Notes under the pieces: model-generated
What the model saw: the letters and a program-made list of their open reading frames with translations, nothing else
Told to the model about the DNA's origin: nothing
Databases searched by the model: none
Source of the DNA: Winogradskyella sp046545555
GTDB taxonomy: Bacteria > Bacteroidota > Bacteroidia > Flavobacteriales > Flavobacteriaceae
Length of the DNA: 64,000 nucleotides
Direction: 5' to 3'
Assembly: GCF_046545555.1 (NCBI RefSeq)
Contig: NZ_JBHZTH010000001.1
Coordinates: forward strand, 1,302,001-1,366,000
Part shown: piece by piece, positions 53,617-60,425 of the stretch
Numbering within the stretch: the first letter of the stretch is position 1
Layout: the number at the start of each line of letters is the position of its first letter
Program-made: the position numbers and the translations under genes

Positions 53617-54688
53617 TAACTATAGTATTATCAATTATAAGATAACCATGAGGTTCTTCTGTAAACTTGGCAAGGCATATACTATCTCTATAAACACTAA
53701 TCACCTTTGAATAATCGCCGCCATTTAGCAAACCTCCACGCCAAGTTTCATGTGCTTCGGTTGCTCCTGGTTTTAGTTTAAATTCGTACAGATTAGTGTC
53801 GTATTTATCTGTAACATTTACAGATAACGTATCTTTAGTGGTATTGAAAATTAATAGTCTTTGTCTTGTACCCTTGAGGTCTGGATAATCCTTTGCGGTA
53901 CTTCTACAAGCAACTTCTTTATAATGATTAAGGTTTAATGAAGTTAGCAAGTTTACTAACTCATCTTTATTAAATTGATGTTTTTCTTGTTTTATTTGGG
54001 CTAATATTTTAATTAAACCGGCTCTTGCTATCCTCATTTCAAATAAAACATTATGATTTTTGATACTATAATTAAATACTCTGTTTAGGTAGTTACTATC
54101 TGTTAGATAAAAATTGATTGTTTTTTCAATACTACTAGAGTCTCTTTTAAAAGTAAAATCTTTACCACTTAAGGTATAGTAATCTACATTGTCAGTAAAT
54201 GCTTTTTGTAAATCATTCCAAGCTAAATCTTTGTATTGTTTACGACCTTTAAGGCTTTTAATAGCTTTAATAATAGGCAAATACTCTGGTTTGACAGTTT
54301 CTTCTAGCACCAATAATTTATCTAAATTTTCAGTGTTTGGATTAAAATCTGAATAGTTAAAGAGAATCTCGTAATATTTAAACTGACGATAATCGTCTTT
54401 CGTTACTTCCTTTTTTAAAATACGTTGCATCATGAGTTCGCGCTCCTCATAAAATGCAATTTCATTATTTACATGTTCGACATCAGCAATAACGTCATCT
54501 TCAATTTTATCAATAAGAGTTTCAATGGTATTGTTAGTTTTCCGTTTTTCATTCCAATTGTTGGCTTGTAGTGCAATCATAATACCAATGACTACAAGTA
54601 GTATTTCACCAAGAGCATATTTAAAGTATTTGCCTGTTTTGTTTTCACTCATGAGGTTGTAGCGTATTTTTCGAAAGAATTTAATCAT
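53609..54688 (-). CDS. Long DUF6090-type protein with extra C-terminal domain, array copy 7
   Basis: 359 residues. Standard N-terminus (MIKFFRKIRYNLMSENKTGK; helix LGEILLVVIGIMIALQANNW), a helical middle without the usual SSG core, and about 95 extra C-terminal residues with beta character: QRLLIFNTTKDTLSVNVTD, FKLKPGATEAHETW, ICLAKFTEEPHGYLIID. Copy 6 has a related tail (NTTKDSIFLN, GYLIIE). The tail probably forms a separate small periplasmic domain. Confidence 0.83.
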   Translation of the reverse strand: MIKFFRKIRYNLMSENKTGKYFKYALGEILLVVIGIMIALQANNWNEKRKTNNTIETLIDKIEDDVIADVEHVNNEIAFYEERELMMQRILKKEVTKDDYRQFKYYEILFNYSDFNPNTENLDKLLVLEETVKPEYLPIIKAIKSLKGRKQYKDLAWNDLQKAFTDNVDYYTLSGKDFTFKRDSSSIEKTINFYLTDSNYLNRVFNYSIKNHNVLFEMRIARAGLIKILAQIKQEKHQFNKDELVNLLTSLNLNHYKEVACRSTAKDYPDLKGTRQRLLIFNTTKDTLSVNVTDKYDTNLYEFKLKPGATEAHETWRGGLLNGGDYSKVISVYRDSICLAKFTEEPHGYLIIDNTIVND

Positions 54689-54693
54689 AAGCT

Positions 54694-55746
54694 TTATTCT
54701 ATTATTAAATAACCGTTCTTAATAGCTCTAAATTTTTTAATACAATTGCCACTATTATCTACTTGTTCAATCAGGATATTTTGGTTTCCATCTATGCCTA
54801 CAAAATAGCTATAGCTACGAGCCATTTGGTAAGGCTCTAGTATAAGTCGACTAGATGCCTTTTTATCAAAATATAAATTTAGAAATATAGAATCTTTAGT
54901 AGTGTTTACAAGTAGATGAGACGCTCTATATTTTCTGTATTGAGGCGATGTAATTTGTGACTCTGAACACTCTGCTTTTATAAAAGGTTTCATATTATAA
55001 TGTGCTAATAACTGCTTCATTTGAGATGTGTCAAAATCTTTATTTACCTGTTTTATTTTTAATAATGTTGCTAAGTTTACAGCCATATATCTTGCTATAT
55101 TATCGTAATATACTTGATTAACTGACCAACTCTTATAAAGTCGTTTTTCATACTCAGGATTATGTAAAAAGAAATTAATTTTGGCTTCTTTATTAATACT
55201 GTCTTTGGCTGATGTAAACTGGTACTGACTCATATATTCTACTTCATCACTAATAACTTTAGTTACAAGCTCCCAATTGCTATCTAAATCTACTTTTTGA
55301 TCTCGCAATAATTTAGCTTCCTCAATGACTTCTTTGTATTCTTTTTTTGCATCTTTTTCGTAATCTATTAACTTAATGATGTTACTGGCCTTTGGTCTTA
55401 GCTGATCCCAGTTAGCAGTGAGATAATTAAGAAAATTATTTTCATAATAATCCTCTTTTTTGAGTTTTTTATAAATACCTAATTTGGTTAAACTATCCAT
55501 TTGATAGTAAAATTTTAGAATCCTTTGTGCTTCTTTATGATTATAAGTTAAGTCATTTTCTAAATCACTAATGGTTTGAGTTATTTCATTTTCAATTTTT
55601 TTGTTCTCATTCCAATTATTAATCTGAAGCGCAATCAAAATACCAATAACCACAAGAATAATTTCGCCTATAGCGTATTTGAAGTATTTGGATGTTTTAT
55701 TTTCCATAAGTAAGTTTTTGCGTATTTTTCGAAAGAATTTAATCAT
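54694..55746 (-). CDS. Long DUF6090-type protein with extra C-terminal domain, array copy 6
   Basis: 350 residues. MIKFFRKIRKNLLMENKTSK start; middle with SNIIKLIDYEKDAKKEYKEV in place of the usual core; C-terminal beta-type domain SHLLVNTTKDSIFLNLYFD, RLILEPYQMARSY, IKNGYLIIE related to copy 7. The two long copies are adjacent, five bases apart, so they look like a tandem duplication that then diverged strongly. Overlaps copy 5 by four bases. Confidence 0.83.
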   Translation of the reverse strand: MIKFFRKIRKNLLMENKTSKYFKYAIGEIILVVIGILIALQINNWNENKKIENEITQTISDLENDLTYNHKEAQRILKFYYQMDSLTKLGIYKKLKKEDYYENNFLNYLTANWDQLRPKASNIIKLIDYEKDAKKEYKEVIEEAKLLRDQKVDLDSNWELVTKVISDEVEYMSQYQFTSAKDSINKEAKINFFLHNPEYEKRLYKSWSVNQVYYDNIARYMAVNLATLLKIKQVNKDFDTSQMKQLLAHYNMKPFIKAECSESQITSPQYRKYRASHLLVNTTKDSIFLNLYFDKKASSRLILEPYQMARSYSYFVGIDGNQNILIEQVDNSGNCIKKFRAIKNGYLIIE

Positions 55747-56525
55747 GATTTTAAATAGGTTTCTATATCACTTTGAATATCATCAATTCGTTTCTCCATT
55801 TTTTGCATTAAATCTAAATGAACACTACTCACTCTGCCTCTTTGCGAGATATGATTTAAAAGTATTAATAGGGATTCTTTGTTTTTTAAGCGTTTTTCTT
55901 GAATTGTTTTAGCCCAAGGTACATCAATTGATTTGAGTGACCAATCAACACTCTCTGCTACAGTTATAGAATCTTTATAGTTTAAATTAATAACAGAATT
56001 CTTAAGAAGAAAATCTCTAAATTCTGATATTGATTTTTCATTACTTGTTTGTACTACCAATGCGATATAATCTAAATACTGGTAAAATGAAAGTACCTTT
56101 TTTCTAAGCTCGTTGTTTTTTATGAGTAAAATATTCCCTGAACTTTTTAGATCTTGAAACGTCGGATTATTAATCACAAATGATTTACGAGTAATGTTGG
56201 CTAAATAAATATTTAGACTATCAGTATTTGGACTAGCTGAATTAAGATGGCTTAATGCTTTTTCACATTTAAGCTTCATATTGCTTTCATGGTTAATCTG
56301 ACCGTTTACTAGTAATTTTTGAATATTAATATCTTCAATAAGATTATTTAAATATTCTTTTTCTTTTTTTTCATCTATCTTGTTGTTATTCCATGTGTTA
56401 ATTTGTAGCGCAATAAGAATTCCTATAACTACAAGAATAATCTCACCAATGGCATATTTAAAGTATTTGCCTGTTTTGTTTTCACTCATGAGGTTGTAGC
56501 GTATTTTTCGAAAGAATTTAATCAT
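55743..56525 (-). CDS. DUF6090 family protein, array copy 5
   Basis: 260 residues, MIKFFRKIRYNLMSENKTGK start nearly identical to copy 7 at DNA level over the first ~70 bases. Core motif is textbook: FQDLKSSGNILLIKNNELR near 115-135. The C-terminal helix ends MEKRIDDIQSDIETYLKS. Four-base ATGA overlaps with copies 4 and 6. Confidence 0.88.
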   Translation of the reverse strand: MIKFFRKIRYNLMSENKTGKYFKYAIGEIILVVIGILIALQINTWNNNKIDEKKEKEYLNNLIEDINIQKLLVNGQINHESNMKLKCEKALSHLNSASPNTDSLNIYLANITRKSFVINNPTFQDLKSSGNILLIKNNELRKKVLSFYQYLDYIALVVQTSNEKSISEFRDFLLKNSVINLNYKDSITVAESVDWSLKSIDVPWAKTIQEKRLKNKESLLILLNHISQRGRVSSVHLDLMQKMEKRIDDIQSDIETYLKS

Positions 56526-57253
56526 TTACTTTTCTCTAAAACTGTTTTTAATTCTTCTTTAATTTTTTTAAGTCTTGGGATAGCTAAATTGAGTCCATTA
56601 ACATAATTATTATATATTAATTGATAGCCACTTATTACTCGATGTCGATATTCTTTGCTATTCAAGAAATAATCCTGTAGTTCTTTACTACTATTATCTT
56701 GCATGATGGTTTTACTTATGTATTCAGGATACCAATCGTAATTATCTCTGAATATTTCTGCTAAATCAATATTTTCTTCATTAATTCGTCTTTCAAGATT
56801 ACTAATCAATATCATTTCCATTTGATCATAAATTTCAATTATCTTTAGTGACAAATTATCTTTAGCATTTAATAACTTTAGTTGATTAACTCCTGTTGTA
56901 TTTAAAGTTGTAGCGACGGCATTTGTTGTTAATATTCTTGATAAGCCAACATCAAATAAATCTGGTGTTATTGAATCATTAATTACTCTTTTAAAAATAT
57001 ATTCTATTCCTGTGTAATAATCTAAATTGACAGACAACTCCTGTACATCGTTTTCGATATCTGTTAAGGTACGCTCATACACTGAAATGAGTTGCTCTTG
57101 TTTGAGTCTGTTTTCATTCCAATTATTAATCTGTAATGCTATAAGAATTCCTATTACAACTAATAATATCTCGCCAATAGCGTATTTAAAGTATTTGCTT
57201 GTTTTACCTGATTCCATGAGGTTGTATCTAATTCGTCTGAAAAACTTAATCAT
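56522..57253 (-). CDS. DUF6090 family protein, array copy 4
   Basis: 243 residues, MIKFFRRIRYNLMESGKTSK start. The core is remodelled to ATTLNTTGVNQLKLLNAKDN. Acidic, helical body. It is preceded by spacer C and overlaps copy 5 by four bases (TGA inside ATGA). Confidence 0.87.
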   Translation of the reverse strand: MIKFFRRIRYNLMESGKTSKYFKYAIGEILLVVIGILIALQINNWNENRLKQEQLISVYERTLTDIENDVQELSVNLDYYTGIEYIFKRVINDSITPDLFDVGLSRILTTNAVATTLNTTGVNQLKLLNAKDNLSLKIIEIYDQMEMILISNLERRINEENIDLAEIFRDNYDWYPEYISKTIMQDNSSKELQDYFLNSKEYRHRVISGYQLIYNNYVNGLNLAIPRLKKIKEELKTVLEKSK

Positions 57254-57354
57254 ATTTTTAGTTTCTATTTTTTTCGAAAGCCGCTATCTTAACCAAAGGT
57301 CTACTAGACCTTTGATTTTGTTTTGCAAAATTGTGTTGCGATAATCTGAAAAAT
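57254..57354. repeat. Array spacer repeat, copy C
   Basis: Third copy of the A/B spacer, with the intact AAAGGTCTA-G-TAGACCTTT palindrome and the duplicated gene start at its distal edge. Copies A and C differ by few bases over ~85 positions, suggesting recent duplication or gene conversion across ~7.5 kb. Confidence 0.8.
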
Positions 57355-57362
57355 TTAATCAT
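57258..57362 (-). CDS. Short reading frame beginning MIKFFR in spacer C (34 codons)
   Basis: Overlaps the stop of copy 3 by eight bases and ends four bases before the ATG of copy 4. MIKFFRLSQHNFAKQNQ followed by repeat-encoded RSSRPLVKIAAFEKNRN. Same opening 27 codons as spacer A with three substitutions. Confidence 0.35.
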   Translation of the reverse strand: MIKFFRLSQHNFAKQNQRSSRPLVKIAAFEKNRN

Positions 57363-58128
57363 CTAATTCTTTTTTAATTTGAGATGATAATGAATTCATC
57401 ATATCATGTAAATCCGTATAAAAGCTAATCTGACCTTCTAAAATTCTGATTTTTTGGCGCAGAATATTACTAAAAAATACATTTTGTTTATAATCATCTA
57501 AGGTTTTAGGAATCACATTAGAATTTGTTACATCTAAAACGGAAAAAACCTTGTTCTGATAGTTTTCATTTACTTTATAATTAACTTCAGGCACATGATC
57601 ATACTCAAACAAATAAGGTGCAATTATATTTCTGGTGTAATCTTTCATAGCAGAACCCCAACTCGAAAAATCATTATTATAATATATAACTATAGAGTCC
57701 AATAGTTTTTGATTTTTTATTAGTTCTATTTTTCCTGTAGACACTAAGTTATTAAATGTGGTTTGTTTTTTATTGAAACCACTGATATTTAAAATATTAC
57801 TTATACTGGCTCGAAAAGAGCTTATATCTCCAGCTTCGTGATTGAGTAATATGTTTGATGCCTTCTTAAAATCAGATACATTAGAGATATTAACACGTAT
57901 TTGATTATTAATGGTTGCAATATCAGAGTTGATGTCGTTTTGTAGCTTTAGGAGTATAAAACGCTCTTGTTTATCTTCTTTACGCTGTTCATTCCAGGTG
58001 TTAATCTGCAATGCAATGAGAATTCCAATAACGACAAGAATAATTTCGCCAATTGCGTATTTAAAGTATTTGCCTGTTTTGTTTTCCATAAGTAGGTTTT
58101 GACGGATTTTTCTGAAGAATTTAATCAT
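57355..58128 (-). CDS. DUF6090 family protein, array copy 3
   Basis: 257 residues, MIKFFRKIRQNLLMENKTGK start, canonical helix. Core FNNLVSTGKIELIKNQKLL near 120. Long helical C-terminus (KIRILEGQISFYTDLHDMMN). The start lies six bases after the stop of copy 2. Confidence 0.88.
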   Translation of the reverse strand: MIKFFRKIRQNLLMENKTGKYFKYAIGEIILVVIGILIALQINTWNEQRKEDKQERFILLKLQNDINSDIATINNQIRVNISNVSDFKKASNILLNHEAGDISSFRASISNILNISGFNKKQTTFNNLVSTGKIELIKNQKLLDSIVIYYNNDFSSWGSAMKDYTRNIIAPYLFEYDHVPEVNYKVNENYQNKVFSVLDVTNSNVIPKTLDDYKQNVFFSNILRQKIRILEGQISFYTDLHDMMNSLSSQIKKELDD

Positions 58129-58134
58129 AGGCTA

Positions 58135-58917
58135 TTATTGAATAATTTCTATTTCTTGTTCAATATCTTTAATCAATTCTTTTAAATCGATTATATAATA
58201 AGATAGCCACTGTAGTCGTAATAATCTAAAGTTATAAGCTTCAACCAAAGCTGATTTATAATCTTCATTTTTTCGTAATTGATTATAATCTTTTGGTGTG
58301 TTTGTGGATAACGTTTGTTTAACCAACCATTTGTCGATAACTGGTCCTGTTTTAAAGTTTTTAAATAATTGACTGTTATAGGGCTTAAAATATTCATCTG
58401 TAAACATTTCTTCTCGAAGATGAATATTGGCAAATACCGTTTCGTACATCAATGTAATACGTATACGTAAAGAGTCATTAGAAATAACAATATTCTCGCT
58501 ATTTTCTAAGTTTTTGTATGTGGTATTAGCGTTATTAAAAATATTACCACCACTAAAGAGTTCCACCCATAGTCTTAACGAGTCCGTAACATTATCCTTA
58601 GTTTCAAAATGGTTCAAAATCTTTTCGCCTACTTCACTTCGTACTCTAATAAAACTATCTAACTGTTTAATTTCTATTAGATTAGAGCTTAAGTCTACAT
58701 TTAATTGTTTTAATGTTTTTATCTCATTTGTTTTAGTAACTCTAGCTTGGTTCCAGTTACTTACTTGTAAAGCCAATAAGATACCTATCATTACTAGAAT
58801 AATTTCGCCAATGGCGTAGATGAGGTACTTACTGAATTTGTTTCCTCCCTTTGCCGAAGCTTCGGAAGGCAGGTCAGAGATTAGTTGTTGACGGATTTTT
58901 CTAAAGAATTTAATCAT
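58135..58917 (-). CDS. DUF6090 family protein, array copy 2, with in-frame palindromic insertion
   Basis: 260 residues. Compared with copy 1 (QQLLSENKFSKYL), the N-terminus reads QQLISDLPSEASAKGGNKF, an insertion of ten residues just before the membrane helix. It is encoded by 30 bases (58844-58873) containing CCGAAGCTTCGG. Helix IYAIGEIILVMIGILLALQV follows. The core is degenerate (YKNLENSENIVISNDSLR). Frame intact, so the insertion is tolerated in the cytoplasmic segment. Confidence 0.87.
   Translation of the reverse strand: MIKFFRKIRQQLISDLPSEASAKGGNKFSKYLIYAIGEIILVMIGILLALQVSNWNQARVTKTNEIKTLKQLNVDLSSNLIEIKQLDSFIRVRSEVGEKILNHFETKDNVTDSLRLWVELFSGGNIFNNANTTYKNLENSENIVISNDSLRIRITLMYETVFANIHLREEMFTDEYFKPYNSQLFKNFKTGPVIDKWLVKQTLSTNTPKDYNQLRKNEDYKSALVEAYNFRLLRLQWLSYYIIDLKELIKDIEQEIEIIQ
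58844..58873. repeat. 30-base palindromic insertion inside a DUF6090 gene
   Basis: Absent from the aligned position in copy 1 (TCTGA directly followed by AAACAA). Centre CCGAAGCTTCGG, with CCTGCC on one side and GGGAGG on the other. A length divisible by three preserves the frame. Related to the CCTGCC...GGCAGG repeat type of flavobacteria by pattern. Confidence 0.75.
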
Positions 58918-59012
58918 AGTCTGTCATTCCTGCGAAAGCAGGAATATGTTTTTTGGTTGGTGGATCGCTGTGGATTCCTGCCTACGCAGGAATGACGGAA
59001 GAATTTAATCAT
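58914..59012 (-). CDS. Short reading frame MIKFFRHSCVGRN across a family 1 repeat (32 codons)
   Basis: Starts eight bases after the stop of copy 1, with all six MIKFFR codons, then translates the ATTCCTGCG repeat (HSCVGRN and SCFRRND) and ends in TGA inside the ATG of copy 2. Parallel in length and junctions to 51392-51490. Confidence 0.35.
   Translation of the reverse strand: MIKFFRHSCVGRNPQRSTNQKTYSCFRRNDRL
58922..58997. repeat. ATTCCTGCG palindromic repeat pair (family 1) in the array
   Basis: Two inverted palindromic units with a 26-base centre. Directly flanked on both sides by an 18-base direct repeat with one mismatch (plus strand AAGAATTTAATCATARTC), which is the reverse complement of the DUF6090 gene start. 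Confidence 0.85.
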
Positions 59013-59020
59013 AATCTATT

Positions 59021-59791
59021 TTATTCTGCTTTGCATTTATTACTTAATTGCTTGTATGGCTTTTCCATTAAAGTATTTATAATTTCAAAATGCTGTTTTT
59101 GTCTATCTGCTATTCCAATATTAAAAATTAAGATCTTTTGAAAATTTCGGTAGTAGGAACTACTTTTGTCTTTATGCCAATCATTTTCTGGTATGGTTGC
59201 CAAGACCTCAGCACCAATTAAGTTATTTACATATTCAAATTCATAAGCACCAAAATCAATTGATGTATTCAAAATTTTATAAAACTCTTTAATTAATTCT
59301 TCCCTATTTTCTTCTAGTGAAATGAGCTTATTATCTAATTGACTATAAAACTCAATTAGACTATTCCTAATACTTTCATCTCTTAATAATTTCATATTTC
59401 CTGTAGAAACTAAATCCTGATACGTGGTTTTCCTTGGTACGTATGTATTATTTCTGCAAGCCTTTAAAAATTTATTGACTAAAAAACGTTTGTCTTTTTC
59501 TCCTGAAGCTAGTTCTAACATAAGTTCTTTGCTAAGTCTTACCTTTTTATCTACCTCCAATTTAAGTTCTTCACGCAATATTTTATCAGCTTCAAAATCA
59601 TCTAAGATTTTGCAATAATACTTGGCCTCTGATGCATTGTTTTTCCTCTGATCATTCTGGTCGTTAATGCCAAGTGCTATTAGTATACCGATGATAACAA
59701 GAATTATTTCACCTACGGCATAGAGCAGGTACTTACTGAACTTGTTTTCAGAAAGCAGTTGTTGACGAATACGTCTAAAAAATTTGATCAT
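59021..59791 (-). CDS. DUF6090 family protein, array copy 1
   Basis: 256 residues, first transcribed copy. MIKFFRRIRQQLLSENKFSK start and helix AVGEIILVIIGILIALGIND. Core YQDLVSTGNMKLLRDESIR near 115. It differs from the others in having QNDQRKN after the helix. A 139-base leader containing the motif shared with the solitary gene separates it from the RidA gene, so it probably has its own promoter. Confidence 0.88.
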   Translation of the reverse strand: MIKFFRRIRQQLLSENKFSKYLLYAVGEIILVIIGILIALGINDQNDQRKNNASEAKYYCKILDDFEADKILREELKLEVDKKVRLSKELMLELASGEKDKRFLVNKFLKACRNNTYVPRKTTYQDLVSTGNMKLLRDESIRNSLIEFYSQLDNKLISLEENREELIKEFYKILNTSIDFGAYEFEYVNNLIGAEVLATIPENDWHKDKSSSYYRNFQKILIFNIGIADRQKQHFEIINTLMEKPYKQLSNKCKAE

Positions 59792-59841
59792 TTGCTGTGG
59801 TTAGCGAGCAAATTAGGTTGATGGCTGTAGTTGAGGTTGGT

Positions 59842-59864
59842 TAGCTATTGGTGTTTAAAGATAA
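59842..59864 (-). promoter_or_regulatory. Upstream motif shared with the solitary DUF6090 gene
   Basis: TAGCTA, two variable bases, then GGTGTTTAAAGATAA on the plus strand: 21 of 23 positions identical to 15099-15121. Contains TATCTTTA on the coding strand as a near-consensus -7 box, about 50 bases upstream of array copy 1. Confidence 0.6.
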
Positions 59865-59895
59865 TGTTTTGTTACAGAATGTTACTTTTAATAGG

Positions 59896-59917
59896 TCTCG
59901 ACTGCGCTCGACCAGAC
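59896..59917. repeat. Single arm of the TCGAGCGCAGTCGAGA element
   Basis: TCTCGACTGCGCTCGACC followed by AGAC matches one arm of the MITE-like element at 44319-44390. Only half is present, between the RidA gene and the array. Confidence 0.65.
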
Positions 59918-59930
59918 AAATACTTTTCAT

Positions 59931-60338
59931 TTAATTACCTACGTAAGCCATGACCTTAATCTCAATCACTAAATCTGGATGTGGTAACTGGTGTACAGCA
60001 ACAGTTGTTCTTGTTGGTCCTGTTTCTTTATCAAAGAATTCTGCATAAGCTTTATTATAGTCTGCAAAGTCATTCATGTTTACTAAGAATGAGGTGACGT
60101 CTACCACATCTTTTAGAGACGCTCCAACTTTAGCAAGATTGCCCTCTATGTTTTTTAAAACTTCTTGAGTTTGGGTGTAAGCATTTAAACGTTTGGTTCC
60201 CATTTCGTCTATGATGTCAACTCCTGCAATGGTGTTGTCTGGTCTGCGAGAGCTTGTACCCGATACAAAAATGAAGTCTCCGACTTGTTTTACGTGTGGA
60301 TATGCTCCTCTTGGTGTAACTATGTTTTCTTTATTCAT
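59931..60338 (-). CDS. nbaF: RidA/YjgF-family protein, probable 2-aminomuconate deaminase
   Basis: A 135-residue trimeric RidA-fold protein. The enamine-binding Arg is in GPTRTTVAVHQLP (~107), and VIEIKVMAYV follows with the conserved Glu. FVSGTSSRRPDNT at residues 28-40 resembles 2-aminomuconate deaminases of the nitrobenzoate/kynurenine pathway more than housekeeping RidA (which has GQ.P). Operon context supports deamination of aminomuconate to oxalocrotonate. Separated from its partner dehydrogenase by the DUF6090 array. Confidence 0.87.
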   Translation of the reverse strand: MNKENIVTPRGAYPHVKQVGDFIFVSGTSSRRPDNTIAGVDIIDEMGTKRLNAYTQTQEVLKNIEGNLAKVGASLKDVVDVTSFLVNMNDFADYNKAYAEFFDKETGPTRTTVAVHQLPHPDLVIEIKVMAYVGN

Positions 60339-60346
60339 AATTTTCT

Positions 60347-60423
60347 TGTCATTCCTGCGAAGGCAGGAATCTAATTAATTCGACTTCAATTTTCAATGGA
60401 TTCCTGCCTTCGCAGGAATGACA
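60347..60423. repeat. ATTCCTGCG palindromic repeat pair (family 1)
   Basis: Near-perfect inverted pair bounded by TGTC and GACA, filling the gap between kmo (stop at 60426) and the RidA gene start (60338). Confidence 0.88.
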
Positions 60424-60425
60424 AA

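Noticed and set aside
58427..58819. A 130-codon plus-strand open frame within the DUF6090 array
   Set aside because: Antisense shadow of array copy 2. Similar shadows recur at the same place opposite other copies because the 5' region is conserved.
48951..59791. Regularly repeated ~135-bp segments every 0.7-1.1 kb, resembling a CRISPR or satellite array
   Set aside because: The repeats are the conserved 5' ends of full protein genes with intact frames; spacing is gene-sized and no cas genes are present.
48951..59791. DUF6090 array as a toxin-immunity or restriction-type defence island
   Set aside because: No nuclease, deaminase, restriction, helicase or immunity-like motif is visible in any copy, and the surroundings are metabolic. 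The idea has no support from the sequence.
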